From NCBI GenBank assembly GCA_964386635.1, contig CAYLRO010000049.1, positions 1 to 17,308 of the forward strand: 17,308 nt of DNA, read 5' to 3'. The translations under genes and the position numbers were made by a program. The notes under the pieces were generated by a model that was not told the DNA's origin, searched no databases, and saw nothing but the letters and a program-made list of their open reading frames with translations. The stretch comes from Sabulitectum sp964386635. GTDB lineage: Bacteria; Fermentibacterota; Fermentibacteria; Fermentibacterales; JCC-6. Shown one piece after another: positions 1 to 7,161 of this stretch. Position 1 is the stretch's first letter. Each line of letters starts with the position of its first letter.

Positions 1-701
1 CAGGTGATGTTCTCATGATTACAGGTCCCAACGGTGTGGGAAAATCCACCATTCTCAAAGTTCTTGCCGGAGTACTTCTCCCCGCAAAAGGATCAGTGGA
101 ATATGAATGGCCGGATGTTAAAGACCCCAGGCAGTTCATCGGGTATCTTCCGGACAGTCTCAGCATTTACAGATCAATGAAAGTGAATAACCTGTCCAGA
201 CTTCACTGGGATGCATTCGGAATGAAGAACCAGGCGCTTCCCCTGCTTCAGAAGGCATCAATTGATCCCAGTGCCAGGATATCAGATCTGTCAGTGGGAC
301 AGCGGGTAATCTTCCACCTCGACTTGATTCTCTCTACGAAACCCAGGCTGATTCTCATTGATGAAGTTCTGCACTCTGTTGACAGCTACCTCAGGGGCCT
401 GGCCCTGGAAGCCATTGTGGAAACAATTGCCGACAGGAACCCCACAGTAGTCATGGTAAATCTTAACTACACCACAGTGGAACACCTTGTAAACAGAGTT
501 GTCTTCCTTTCAAAGAAGGGAATAACGCTGGATGAAAGAGCTGAAACACTCATTGAAAGAGCCGAGATAGTTACTGAGCGGGAAACAGGTGAAAAGAAAC
601 TGACTATCTCCGATTCTTCAGTGCAGCAGAACCTGAAACTCACAAGCATCCTAACCCACCTTATCAAAGACACCTATAAATCACAGGAGGCCCTCCTGTG
701 A
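1..701 (+). CDS. ABC transporter ATP-binding protein, 5' end cut by window edge
   Basis: This is the nucleotide-binding subunit of an ABC transporter, expected to sit on the inner face of the membrane and power the two membrane proteins that follow. The open frame already reads G-D-V-L before the first ATG at 15, directly ahead of the Walker A motif GPNGVGKST, so the true start lies upstream of the window. Counting from the ATG at 15, Walker A is at residues 4-12, the signature at 92-96 reads LSVGQ instead of LSGGQ, and Walker B is LILIDE at 112-117 with a D-loop SVD at 121-123. Where the H-loop histidine is expected (around residue 150, V-N-L-N) there is none. The C-terminal tail of about 50 residues is charged and poorly conserved in appearance. 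It overlaps the next gene by four bases (GTGA), which suggests translational coupling. The fold is certain; the substrate cannot be told. Confidence 0.93.
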   Translation, partial: GDVLMITGPNGVGKSTILKVLAGVLLPAKGSVEYEWPDVKDPRQFIGYLPDSLSIYRSMKVNNLSRLHWDAFGMKNQALPLLQKASIDPSARISDLSVGQRVIFHLDLILSTKPRLILIDEVLHSVDSYLRGLALEAIVETIADRNPTVVMVNLNYTTVEHLVNRVVFLSKKGITLDERAETLIERAEIVTERETGEKKLTISDSSVQQNLKLTSILTHLIKDTYKSQEALL

Positions 702-1486
702 TAAGAAAGGAGATACTGGATACTCTGCGCAATGGGTGCACAGGGCTGAGTTTCCTTCTTCTGGTGCCTGTGGTCTTTTCAATCAATGAAGCAGTTCTTA
801 CAAACAACCCAACCATTAATCATTACATGCAGATCAGTCTTTCGTTCATTCTTCCTGCAACTGCTTTATACATGGCATATATGATGTTTGCCCGTGAGGA
901 TCGGGATTCCGCCATGGAGTACCTTAAAACCCTTCCGATAACAGACCTGCGCTTTCTGGCGATTAAAACCCTGCCGAGACTGATACTCATTTCTGCAGTT
1001 TTCCTTACTCCATGGGCGAGAAGAAACCTTGTTTACTGGTATTCTGATCCTCTGAATGATTTACTCTACTCAATCTCGATGCCGGTGATTATCACACTGT
1101 CCGGGTTTTTCCTGGGGATTTCAAACAGAAGAAATTCTGTTCTTGTTGCGGCTTTCCTGATCCCGATACTTTTCCTTGCAAAATTCGGGGGTACAGACGG
1201 GGGAAGCACGGCACTGGCAAACAAACTGACACTCTGCTTCTACAGATGCATAATGCTGCCAGCTGGAATGGATCAGACCTGGGTTTTCCGGCTGGCATCC
1301 AGGTTCTTCTACATCGTTACAACGTATCTCCCGGCTCTATTGCCGGTAACTGTGATTTTCCATTTCCACAGGCAATGGGACTGTTCTTCTAAATCAGTAA
1401 AGACTCAGTTGATTCTTGGAAAGATGGTTGTTCCCCTGAGCATTCTTCTGGGCATTTACCTTCTTAACACTCTCAGGCCCTGGTAG
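698..1486 (+). CDS. ABC-2-type transporter membrane subunit (first of two paralogues)
   Basis: This is a 262-residue integral membrane protein with about six hydrophobic segments. It is probably one half of the permease driven by the upstream ATPase. It starts at GTG inside the stop codon of the ATPase gene, with a strong AGGAGG about seven bases upstream. A cytoplasmic loop after the second helix carries F-A-R-E-D-R-D, then E-Y-L-K-T-L-P-I. The 'EYL.SLPI' pattern is typical of ABC-2 permeases, where it precedes the third helix and may contact the ATPase. The downstream gene shares this loop, the N-terminal amphipathic stretch (K-E-x-L-x-x-T-L-R) and a C-terminal W-D-C-[SA]-S element, so the two are tandem duplicates. 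No substrate-specific feature is visible. Membrane topology and permease role are inferred from hydropathy, motif and position. Confidence 0.82.
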   Translation: MIRKEILDTLRNGCTGLSFLLLVPVVFSINEAVLTNNPTINHYMQISLSFILPATALYMAYMMFAREDRDSAMEYLKTLPITDLRFLAIKTLPRLILISAVFLTPWARRNLVYWYSDPLNDLLYSISMPVIITLSGFFLGISNRRNSVLVAAFLIPILFLAKFGGTDGGSTALANKLTLCFYRCIMLPAGMDQTWVFRLASRFFYIVTTYLPALLPVTVIFHFHRQWDCSSKSVKTQLILGKMVVPLSILLGIYLLNTLRPW

Positions 1487-1497
1487 AAAGGTTTGAC

Positions 1498-2268
1498 ATG
1501 CTGAAAGAAGAACTCTTTCAAACGCTGAGGCAGACAGCTCTCACTCTGAGTTTCTCCATCCTTCTTCCAGTGGTTTTCCTGATTAACGAGGCACGCCTTC
1601 CAGAAAACAAACCATTCAGCCACTATGCGGAATTCGGAATAATGATGCTTCTTGTGTTCCTTGTGACAAGTCTTGCATACACAATCTTTGCCAGAGAAGA
1701 CCGGGATAAGGCAGCCGAGTATCTGAAGTCACTTCCAATCTCCAGACTCAATCTGCTGTGGATAAAAATTCTTCCCAGACTTCTGGTGTCGCTCTTCTTC
1801 CTCTTCGGTTATGTGTTCTTCGTATCACCGCTGGCAGGAATGTTTACTGTTGCAGAGTACACAGTTGTTCTGGTACCTGCGGTGATACTGATGTTTTCAG
1901 GGTTTCTTCTGGGAATATCAGACAGGAAAAATCCGGTTCTTGCCGGATTGCTTCTGCTGCCTGTGGTCTACTGGATGATGCTGGGCAGTATCTCTTCTTT
2001 CTATCTTGGTAAATACCTTCTGTCACACACCGAGTTCATCTATCGATGGACTGGAAGCTCGGTTGTGCAGATGAGAATCTGTATCCTCTTATCAAGTAGC
2101 ATTGCACACCTTCTGCCAACGGTTCTTCCAGTGGCTGTTCTTTTGCCGATTTATAAAAACTGGGATTGCGCATCAGGGAAAATAAGAAGCCAGAAAATGC
2201 TGAAGAGACTTCTGTTCCCCACCGGATTGATCATTGCAATAACGGTTGTAACCTTCAGTCAGTTCTAA
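1498..2268 (+). CDS. ABC-2-type transporter membrane subunit (second of two paralogues)
   Basis: This is a 256-residue membrane protein and a clear paralogue of the preceding gene. Matching elements run in the same order: L-L-P-V-V-F-x-I-N-E-A near residues 22-32, F-A-R-E-D-R-D, E-Y-L-K-S-L-P-I, then I-K-x-L-P-R-L. It starts at ATG with AGAAAGG eight bases upstream and lies 11 bases after the first permease gene, so the ATPase and both permeases form one operon. The simplest model is a heterodimeric exporter with one ATPase subunit type. Its TAA stop (2266-2268) shares bases with the TAG stop of the flavodoxin gene on the opposite strand, so there is no room between the genes for a terminator. 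Confidence 0.82.
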   Translation: MLKEELFQTLRQTALTLSFSILLPVVFLINEARLPENKPFSHYAEFGIMMLLVFLVTSLAYTIFAREDRDKAAEYLKSLPISRLNLLWIKILPRLLVSLFFLFGYVFFVSPLAGMFTVAEYTVVLVPAVILMFSGFLLGISDRKNPVLAGLLLLPVVYWMMLGSISSFYLGKYLLSHTEFIYRWTGSSVVQMRICILLSSSIAHLLPTVLPVAVLLPIYKNWDCASGKIRSQKMLKRLLFPTGLIIAITVVTFSQF

Positions 2269-2738
2269 AGCTCCATCTGCTCCACGAAGGACTGGATGTT
2301 GCCTGTCTCGAGATTTGAGGAACTGGTTTTCCTTTTGCTCACAATTCTGGTGACAAGCTTCTCAAAACAGTTCATGTCTTCCCAGTGAACTTCGTCTCCG
2401 AAGAGGCTTTTCACTTCTGCATGGGCGCACAGGTCTTCGCCGAAGAGCTTCAGATATGAGAAGCCCTGATCCCCCCTGGCACCGGAGCAGATGTAAAGGC
2501 CAAGCCTTTTTTTCAGAAGCTTACCGTTGTTTCTGCTGCAGAAGAGAGACATTTCCTTCTGAATCCTGTTCATATACACAGATGCTCCCAGGATTACTGT
2601 TTCATATCCCTCAAGTGAAAAGTCAGGTTTCTCCTTAACATTCACAATGGTAACCTGGCCTTCAGCCTTCTCTGCCAGGATCTCAGCACACCTTGCCGCT
2701 GATCCGTGCTTTGTCGAGAAAAGAATTGCTGTTTTCAT
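2265..2738 (-). CDS. Flavodoxin-domain protein (HemG/Flavodoxin_5-like)
   Basis: This is a 157-residue single-domain flavodoxin-like protein, expected to bind FMN and act in cytoplasmic electron transfer. The N-terminus is a beta strand (A-I-L-F) followed by the phosphate-binding loop S-T-K-H-G-S-A at residues 8-14, then a second strand. V-I-L-G-A-S-V-Y at about 48-55 is the typical isoalloxazine-side loop of the family that includes menaquinone-dependent protoporphyrinogen oxidase. Family members of similar length are often annotated HemG, but nothing nearby belongs to haem synthesis, so I do not assign that name. The start has a very strong AGGAGGTTTC ribosome binding site at about 2741-2750. 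It follows the glycosyltransferase gene by 12 bases, so the two are probably co-transcribed. The C-terminus overlaps the stop of the ABC permease gene. Confidence 0.85.
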   Translation of the reverse strand: MKTAILFSTKHGSAARCAEILAEKAEGQVTIVNVKEKPDFSLEGYETVILGASVYMNRIQKEMSLFCSRNNGKLLKKRLGLYICSGARGDQGFSYLKLFGEDLCAHAEVKSLFGDEVHWEDMNCFEKLVTRIVSKRKTSSSNLETGNIQSFVEQMEL

Positions 2739-2750
2739 AAGAAACCTCCT

Positions 2751-4376
2751 CTAGTGAGGGCCTATTGCTCTGCAGTTGTCCCTGGGAAGCGGATCAACAG
2801 CCATGTAACCTTCAGGTACCTCTTCACTGAACAGATACACAACGGTACTGCCTGATTCAGTTCTCCATACCTCCTCCAGAAATGGTGGCGGTTCCAGAAC
2901 ATCCCATGTTCTTCCGTCCGGGGATCTTCTGAAGCATCTGGAAAGCCATGGTCTTAGAACTGGAAGGTCTCTGTCTACAACAAGATACTCTACATCATGA
3001 TCTTGAAGATAGGGCCAGACAAGCATTTCATAATCGTTGGGCCAGGTCAGTGTAGGCTTTCTGTATATGAAGTGGAACAGTTCAGTATTCGGGTAGGTGC
3101 ACACCCAGGCTGAATCCGAAGCGTTATCCCTTATCCACAGGGCAGCTTCCGTTGCTTCTGCTGCCCGTGCCCGGTTGTCCTGTCTGAGAGTATTCACGAA
3201 AGGCCTGGCGAGAGTCAGTACAACAAGAACCAGCAACCAGGGCAGTAATTTCCGTCTGCCGGGCTCAGAAATTGCCCGCAGAATGCCTGCGCTTCCAAGA
3301 GCAACTGCAGCAGGTACAGCAACAGACATGTACCTGCCTGAATGCTGGTGAAGCACAAGAGCAGCAAGAACGGGAATAAGGGCAATCATTGGGAATAGCA
3401 TTCTTCGCCGGGTATCACTGCAGAGAAGCGCAAACAATCCGAACACCATGAAAACCGCCAGAGTCGGCTGCCCGAATACCTCGCCCCTGTGGGTGCTTCC
3501 TGTGGTAAAGGGCTCCAGAACCCGGAGAACTCCTGAAGCAGCATAAGTAAGCACTGCCCCTGGTCCCTGATTGTTCCACATGTCTGAGGGACCCGGGGCG
3601 GTATCCCTTACACTCCATGCAGACCAGTGGTTCTCGTTTAGAAGGAACTGGGTATTCTGGCTGTATGAAGGAGAGCCGAATTCATTGATGTTCCTTATCA
3701 GCAGAGGTGACACGACCAAAAGCGCCACACCGCCATAAGCAATCACCTTCAGCCACTTTTTGCTGCCGCCGCGGATTAGAATCCACAGGGCTGCTGCCGG
3801 CACCATGAGTGTTCCCTGGGTTCGAACAAGGAACAGCATGCCTGTCATAAGCCCCAGAGTAATCGTTCTTTTCCAGGATATGCTGTCAGCGTGGGCAATG
3901 ATCAGAATTCCATAGAACAGGGCTGTATAAAGCATCAGACTGTCAGGTTGAGTGGCATACCAGACGAATGGAGGATCGAAAGCAAGATATGCAAGAACAA
4001 GCAGAGCAGTTTCTTTACCAAAGATTTTACCTGCCCACATTGCAGGTATCACCATGGCGAGAAGGCCGAAGAGCAGAGCCGCAATCTGGGCCTGCTGAAT
4101 CCCGGTTCCAAGAACAGAGAACACCGATGCCAGAAGAAATGCCATTGCCGGCTGCCTGTTTGCTTCAGGTCTCAGAAACTCTCTTGAATCGTCATAGAGA
4201 GTCCACTTCAAAAAAGTGTTGAATCCCAGACCTCTTTTTACATTGTCTGCAAGCAGGATGTTTGCAGCAGCGCCGTCTCCTGACGGAATGGGATTCCGTA
4301 CTATCACAATTCCACGGGTGAAAATCGCAACAAGAAGAATACATATTGCTGCTGTGAGAAATCTTTTTCTTTCCAT
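2751..4376 (-). CDS. Glycosyltransferase family 39-like membrane protein
   Basis: This is a polytopic membrane protein of 541 residues resembling the GT39/PMT/ArnT group, which transfers sugars from polyprenyl-phosphate donors on the outer face of the inner membrane. An N-terminal helix (about residues 6-26) is followed by a loop with the acidic S-G-D-G at 32-35, where the family's catalytic aspartate is expected, and R-P-E-A-N-R-Q-P at 69-76, in the place of the usual H-P-P loop. About ten further helices follow. Roughly the last 150 residues form a soluble domain with no other match that I recognise. The reading frame stays open to 4565, but that start would overlap exonuclease III on the other strand. 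I chose the ATG at 4376 because it begins a normal signal-anchor, although its ribosome binding site is weak. It probably forms an operon with the flavodoxin gene. Donor and acceptor are unknown. Confidence 0.78.
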   Translation of the reverse strand: MERKRFLTAAICILLVAIFTRGIVIVRNPIPSGDGAAANILLADNVKRGLGFNTFLKWTLYDDSREFLRPEANRQPAMAFLLASVFSVLGTGIQQAQIAALLFGLLAMVIPAMWAGKIFGKETALLVLAYLAFDPPFVWYATQPDSLMLYTALFYGILIIAHADSISWKRTITLGLMTGMLFLVRTQGTLMVPAAALWILIRGGSKKWLKVIAYGGVALLVVSPLLIRNINEFGSPSYSQNTQFLLNENHWSAWSVRDTAPGPSDMWNNQGPGAVLTYAASGVLRVLEPFTTGSTHRGEVFGQPTLAVFMVFGLFALLCSDTRRRMLFPMIALIPVLAALVLHQHSGRYMSVAVPAAVALGSAGILRAISEPGRRKLLPWLLVLVVLTLARPFVNTLRQDNRARAAEATEAALWIRDNASDSAWVCTYPNTELFHFIYRKPTLTWPNDYEMLVWPYLQDHDVEYLVVDRDLPVLRPWLSRCFRRSPDGRTWDVLEPPPFLEEVWRTESGSTVVYLFSEEVPEGYMAVDPLPRDNCRAIGPH

Positions 4377-4419
4377 GAAGCCTAATTTACTTAATAAAGT
4401 CTTCCAGGCAAAACAGCAC

Positions 4420-4449
4420 TTGACTTCACCGCAATAACTGCGGTAGAAA
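4420..4449 (+). promoter_or_regulatory. Candidate promoter for exonuclease III with palindrome in the spacer
   Basis: TTGACT (4420-4425) and TAGAAA (4444-4449) are 18 bases apart. Between them lies an inverted repeat, ACCGCA-ATAAC-TGCGGT (4428-4444), which could be an operator. The ribosome binding site GGGAGG follows at about 4455-4460. The predicted transcript leader would be very short, which weakens the case. It is read from sequence only. Confidence 0.4.
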
Positions 4450-4464
4450 ACATCGGGAGGTACC

Positions 4465-5235
4465 ATGCTTCTTAAAGCAGCAACATGGAATGTGAATTCG
4501 ATCAGAGCCAGGATGCCGGTGGTACTCAGGTGGCTTGAGAAAGAACAACCTGATCTGCTGTGCATTCAGGAGCTGAAAGCCACAGAAGAACAGTTTCCCT
4601 TTGAAGAACTCACTGAAGCCGGTTACCGTTCATATGTAAACGGACAGGTCCGCTGGAATGGTGTGGCGCTGCTGTCAAAGGAACCGGTTGACCGGATCGA
4701 AACCGATCTATCCGGCTTCCTTCCTGAACAGAAGAGAATGATATCAGGTGTTCTTCACGGTATCAGATTCATCAATGTCTATGTGCCCAACGGTGGAGAT
4801 GTGGACAATCCCAGATTCCAGGAAAAACTTAAATACTTCCAGGTTCTCAGAAACTACTGTCTTTCATTTCAGGAGCCGGCGGTTGTAATGGGAGACTTCA
4901 ATGCAGCCCCTTCCCCTGATGATACCCACTCACCTGAAGAGCAGGACTTTTCCATCTGCTATCACCCTCTTGAGAGAGAACAGATAGAGATGTTTAAAAG
5001 CGCAGGCTTCACCGATGTATTCAGACAGATCCATCCGGAAGGAAAGGAATTCAGCTGGTGGGATTACAGAGCTGCGTCCTGGAGACGGAACAGAGGAATG
5101 AGACTTGACCTTGTTCTGGCGGATAATAAAGTATCAGAAATGGTCACAGACTGCCTGATAGATAAAGATCCGAGAGGCTGGGAGAAGCCATCAGATCATA
5201 CTCCGGTTGTTTTCACAATTGAAACACTGGAATAG
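4465..5235 (+). CDS. xthA: Exodeoxyribonuclease III (AP endonuclease)
   Basis: This enzyme of base-excision repair cuts DNA at abasic sites and removes nucleotides from 3' ends, using a divalent metal. At 256 residues it has the normal family length, and all the hallmarks are present: W-N-V-N-S-I-R at 8-14, I-Q-E-L-K at 34-38 (metal-binding glutamate), N-V-Y-V-P-N-G in mid-protein (catalytic tyrosine), M-G-D-F-N (active-site Asp and Asn), R-L-D-L-V-L, and the C-terminal S-D-H-T-P-V (catalytic histidine). The start is ATG with a strong GGGAGG seven to eight bases upstream. It lies 88 bases from the divergently transcribed glycosyltransferase gene, and that gap must hold promoters for both. The next gene starts 51 bases downstream with no visible terminator between. 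Confidence 0.97.
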   Translation: MLLKAATWNVNSIRARMPVVLRWLEKEQPDLLCIQELKATEEQFPFEELTEAGYRSYVNGQVRWNGVALLSKEPVDRIETDLSGFLPEQKRMISGVLHGIRFINVYVPNGGDVDNPRFQEKLKYFQVLRNYCLSFQEPAVVMGDFNAAPSPDDTHSPEEQDFSICYHPLEREQIEMFKSAGFTDVFRQIHPEGKEFSWWDYRAASWRRNRGMRLDLVLADNKVSEMVTDCLIDKDPRGWEKPSDHTPVVFTIETLE

Positions 5236-5286
5236 ATAAATGCATAAAAAGGTATCACCTGTTGGAAACATCAAGAAGGGAACACA

Positions 5287-6201
5287 ATGAAAAAAGGACT
5301 TCTGGTTATAACAATGCTGACTTCGCTTGCTTCAGCAAGATTTATCGCTGAATTGCCTCATATTCATGTTCAGGAATGGGGAGTAATAACAATAAGCGAA
5401 AATGTTCCTCTGGTAACTTCTTCGCCTGAGGAACCTGGTCTTTACCCCTCCTTCCCTGAGACCGATGATGAAGGATATGCTGTAAGAGCACCGGTGCTTT
5501 ACTTCAATGGCCCTGAGTTCACCGGCACAGTCACTGTGAAGACTGATAACGGTGCCATTTTCGACATCTATCCTGCAGTGCCTGACTGCGACAGAACACA
5601 CAGCACTGTGAGCTGGACAGCGTCCTTCTCAAACGATCCCATAGACGAGTACCCGATGAATCGAGGACTGCCGCCAGGTGGATGGAATTATGACATGTGG
5701 CGTGTTGAACCAGCTCTTACTGTGAGCATAGGATCAGACTGGCAGGATAAGTTCCTGTACTATGAGACTGCCCCTGGAACTCTTGACTTCCTGCCGTACA
5801 TGCCCGGCGCGGAATCAGTGCTTCACGCCCATGCAGCAATTCCTGCTCTGGTAATCAGGAACACTGCAGACGGAGGGATGTATTACTCAGGCACCCTGCA
5901 GCAGATTGCTTACGGTGATAACACTGAATTCAATCGTGTGGACTCCGACGACGTCAGGAGAACTCTATACAGCTGGTCCGTAGACATCCTTGAACCCGAG
6001 CAGATGGACGCCCTCTGGAACACCTGGGCACAATGGATTCTGCACGAAAACACCTCTGAATCGGCATACGCTAATGGTGTTCTGCTTTACCTGGTTCCTC
6101 AGGAACTTACACAGAGAATCAGCACCATTACTGTTGAGCCTGACGAAACAGATTATCCTGTAGATCTGTCAAGATACATTCTTGTTGCAGTTCCCCTTTA
6201 G
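5287..6201 (+). CDS. Secreted EWGV-motif protein, copy 1 (unknown function)
   Basis: This is a 304-residue protein with a standard signal peptide, with cleavage expected after A-S-A at residue 17. It is therefore exported to the periplasm or beyond. The mature part opens with H-V-Q-E-W-G-V-I (27-34). Then come A-P-V-L-Y-F-N-G-P (68-76), a strand-rich stretch ending I-Y-P, W-R-V-E at 138-141, F-L-Y-Y-E-T-A-P-G (156-164), and A-L-W-N-T-W near the C-terminus. The next two genes carry the same motifs in the same order with low identity elsewhere, so the three are paralogues. I recall unnamed secreted proteins from myxobacteria and planctomycetes with a similar plan (HEWGTF, then PVLYF, then FLFYR). 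That is memory, not a search. No catalytic site can be assigned. The start has AAGAAGGGA as ribosome binding site. Confidence 0.8.
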   Translation: MKKGLLVITMLTSLASARFIAELPHIHVQEWGVITISENVPLVTSSPEEPGLYPSFPETDDEGYAVRAPVLYFNGPEFTGTVTVKTDNGAIFDIYPAVPDCDRTHSTVSWTASFSNDPIDEYPMNRGLPPGGWNYDMWRVEPALTVSIGSDWQDKFLYYETAPGTLDFLPYMPGAESVLHAHAAIPALVIRNTADGGMYYSGTLQQIAYGDNTEFNRVDSDDVRRTLYSWSVDILEPEQMDALWNTWAQWILHENTSESAYANGVLLYLVPQELTQRISTITVEPDETDYPVDLSRYILVAVPL

Positions 6202-6212
6202 AGGAGGAAGAC

Positions 6213-7160
6213 ATGATACCGCTTCTTTTCCCTTTTCTGGCCGATACGGTTATCGCTCCTGACCCTGACTTTGAAGACATCTTTGTGAACGAGTGGGGAG
6301 TGGTTGTATTCACTGCAGGCGGGACCACTGTTGCAGGCGCGCCTGATGAAAACGGTGATATCTATTTCGGGCGGGAGCCTTATGGCGCCCTGATGGTTGA
6401 TGCTCCCGTGGTGTGGATACACGGTGCCTTTTTTGAGGAAGCCACTTTTACAGTGGAGGCAATGCAGGGTGAACTCACAACCCTGTATCCCCAGCCTGAC
6501 ACAGTACTGGGTGATGGAATGAAGACCAGTGCTTCATGGAACATAGCCTGCCCTCTTCCGGCTCCTTTTACTGCTTTGCCTGATCCTCCATCGTCAGAAG
6601 GGGTACCATTCGGCTGGGCCATGGATTTCTGGCGCCGGGTTCCATCAAGAGATATCTACTCAGTGGAAACCGGAAACTATCTGGGCAATTTCCTCTACTA
6701 CGAAGCGGGAATACCGTTCTGGGAACCCCCGGACATGTTGTACGATGCAAAATTGCTTGCCGGTCATTACTCTCCTGAGGGGCTCCTGATTACAACTGGT
6801 CCCGTGCCTTCAGTTGAGACAATTCAGCTGATTCCTCTTCCTGATGGAACCGGTGGCCCTGCTGGTGCTCCTTTGAACGACTCTGAGACCTGCGATCACA
6901 TCTGCGGATGGGCTGCAGGCAATCTGAAATCTCAGGAAATAGAGGCTCTGTGGGCAACCTGGAAACCGTTCTTCACAAAAACGATCACCTGTAATGAAGT
7001 AGTTCTTGCTGACAGACGTGGCACAGAAGAAAAATGGATACTGTTCCCTCTGCCGTGGGATGTGGTTGAAGAAATCAGCACAATCAATCTTGATGTGCCC
7101 TACCACCACGGTTCCATTACCTACAACAGGCTCTTCCTGGGCCTTGTAAGGGTGAACTGA
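6213..7160 (+). CDS. Secreted EWGV-motif protein, copy 2 (unknown function)
   Basis: This 315-residue protein is the second member of the tandem family. Its N-terminus is a short uncharged hydrophobic stretch (residues 1-10) that could serve as a weak signal peptide. V-N-E-W-G-V-V follows at 25-31, then A-P-V-V-W-I-H-G, an L-Y-P after the strand-rich section, a W-R-R element, F-L-Y-Y-E-A-G and A-L-W-A-T-W. Compared with copy 1 it has a longer proline-rich insertion before the W-R element and several extra cysteines, including C-D-H-I-C, which might form a disulphide. It begins 11 bases after copy 1 with a strong GAGGAGGAA ribosome binding site that starts within the previous stop codon. Copy 3 starts one base after its stop. 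Function unknown; export is likely but the signal is poor. Confidence 0.78.
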   Translation: MIPLLFPFLADTVIAPDPDFEDIFVNEWGVVVFTAGGTTVAGAPDENGDIYFGREPYGALMVDAPVVWIHGAFFEEATFTVEAMQGELTTLYPQPDTVLGDGMKTSASWNIACPLPAPFTALPDPPSSEGVPFGWAMDFWRRVPSRDIYSVETGNYLGNFLYYEAGIPFWEPPDMLYDAKLLAGHYSPEGLLITTGPVPSVETIQLIPLPDGTGGPAGAPLNDSETCDHICGWAAGNLKSQEIEALWATWKPFFTKTITCNEVVLADRRGTEEKWILFPLPWDVVEEISTINLDVPYHHGSITYNRLFLGLVRVN

Positions 7161-7161
7161 C

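Noticed and set aside
4377..4565. Upstream extension of the glycosyltransferase frame by 63 codons
   Set aside because: It overlaps the start of exonuclease III on the other strand and lacks a hydrophobic or family-like N-terminus; the ATG at 4376 opens a normal membrane anchor.
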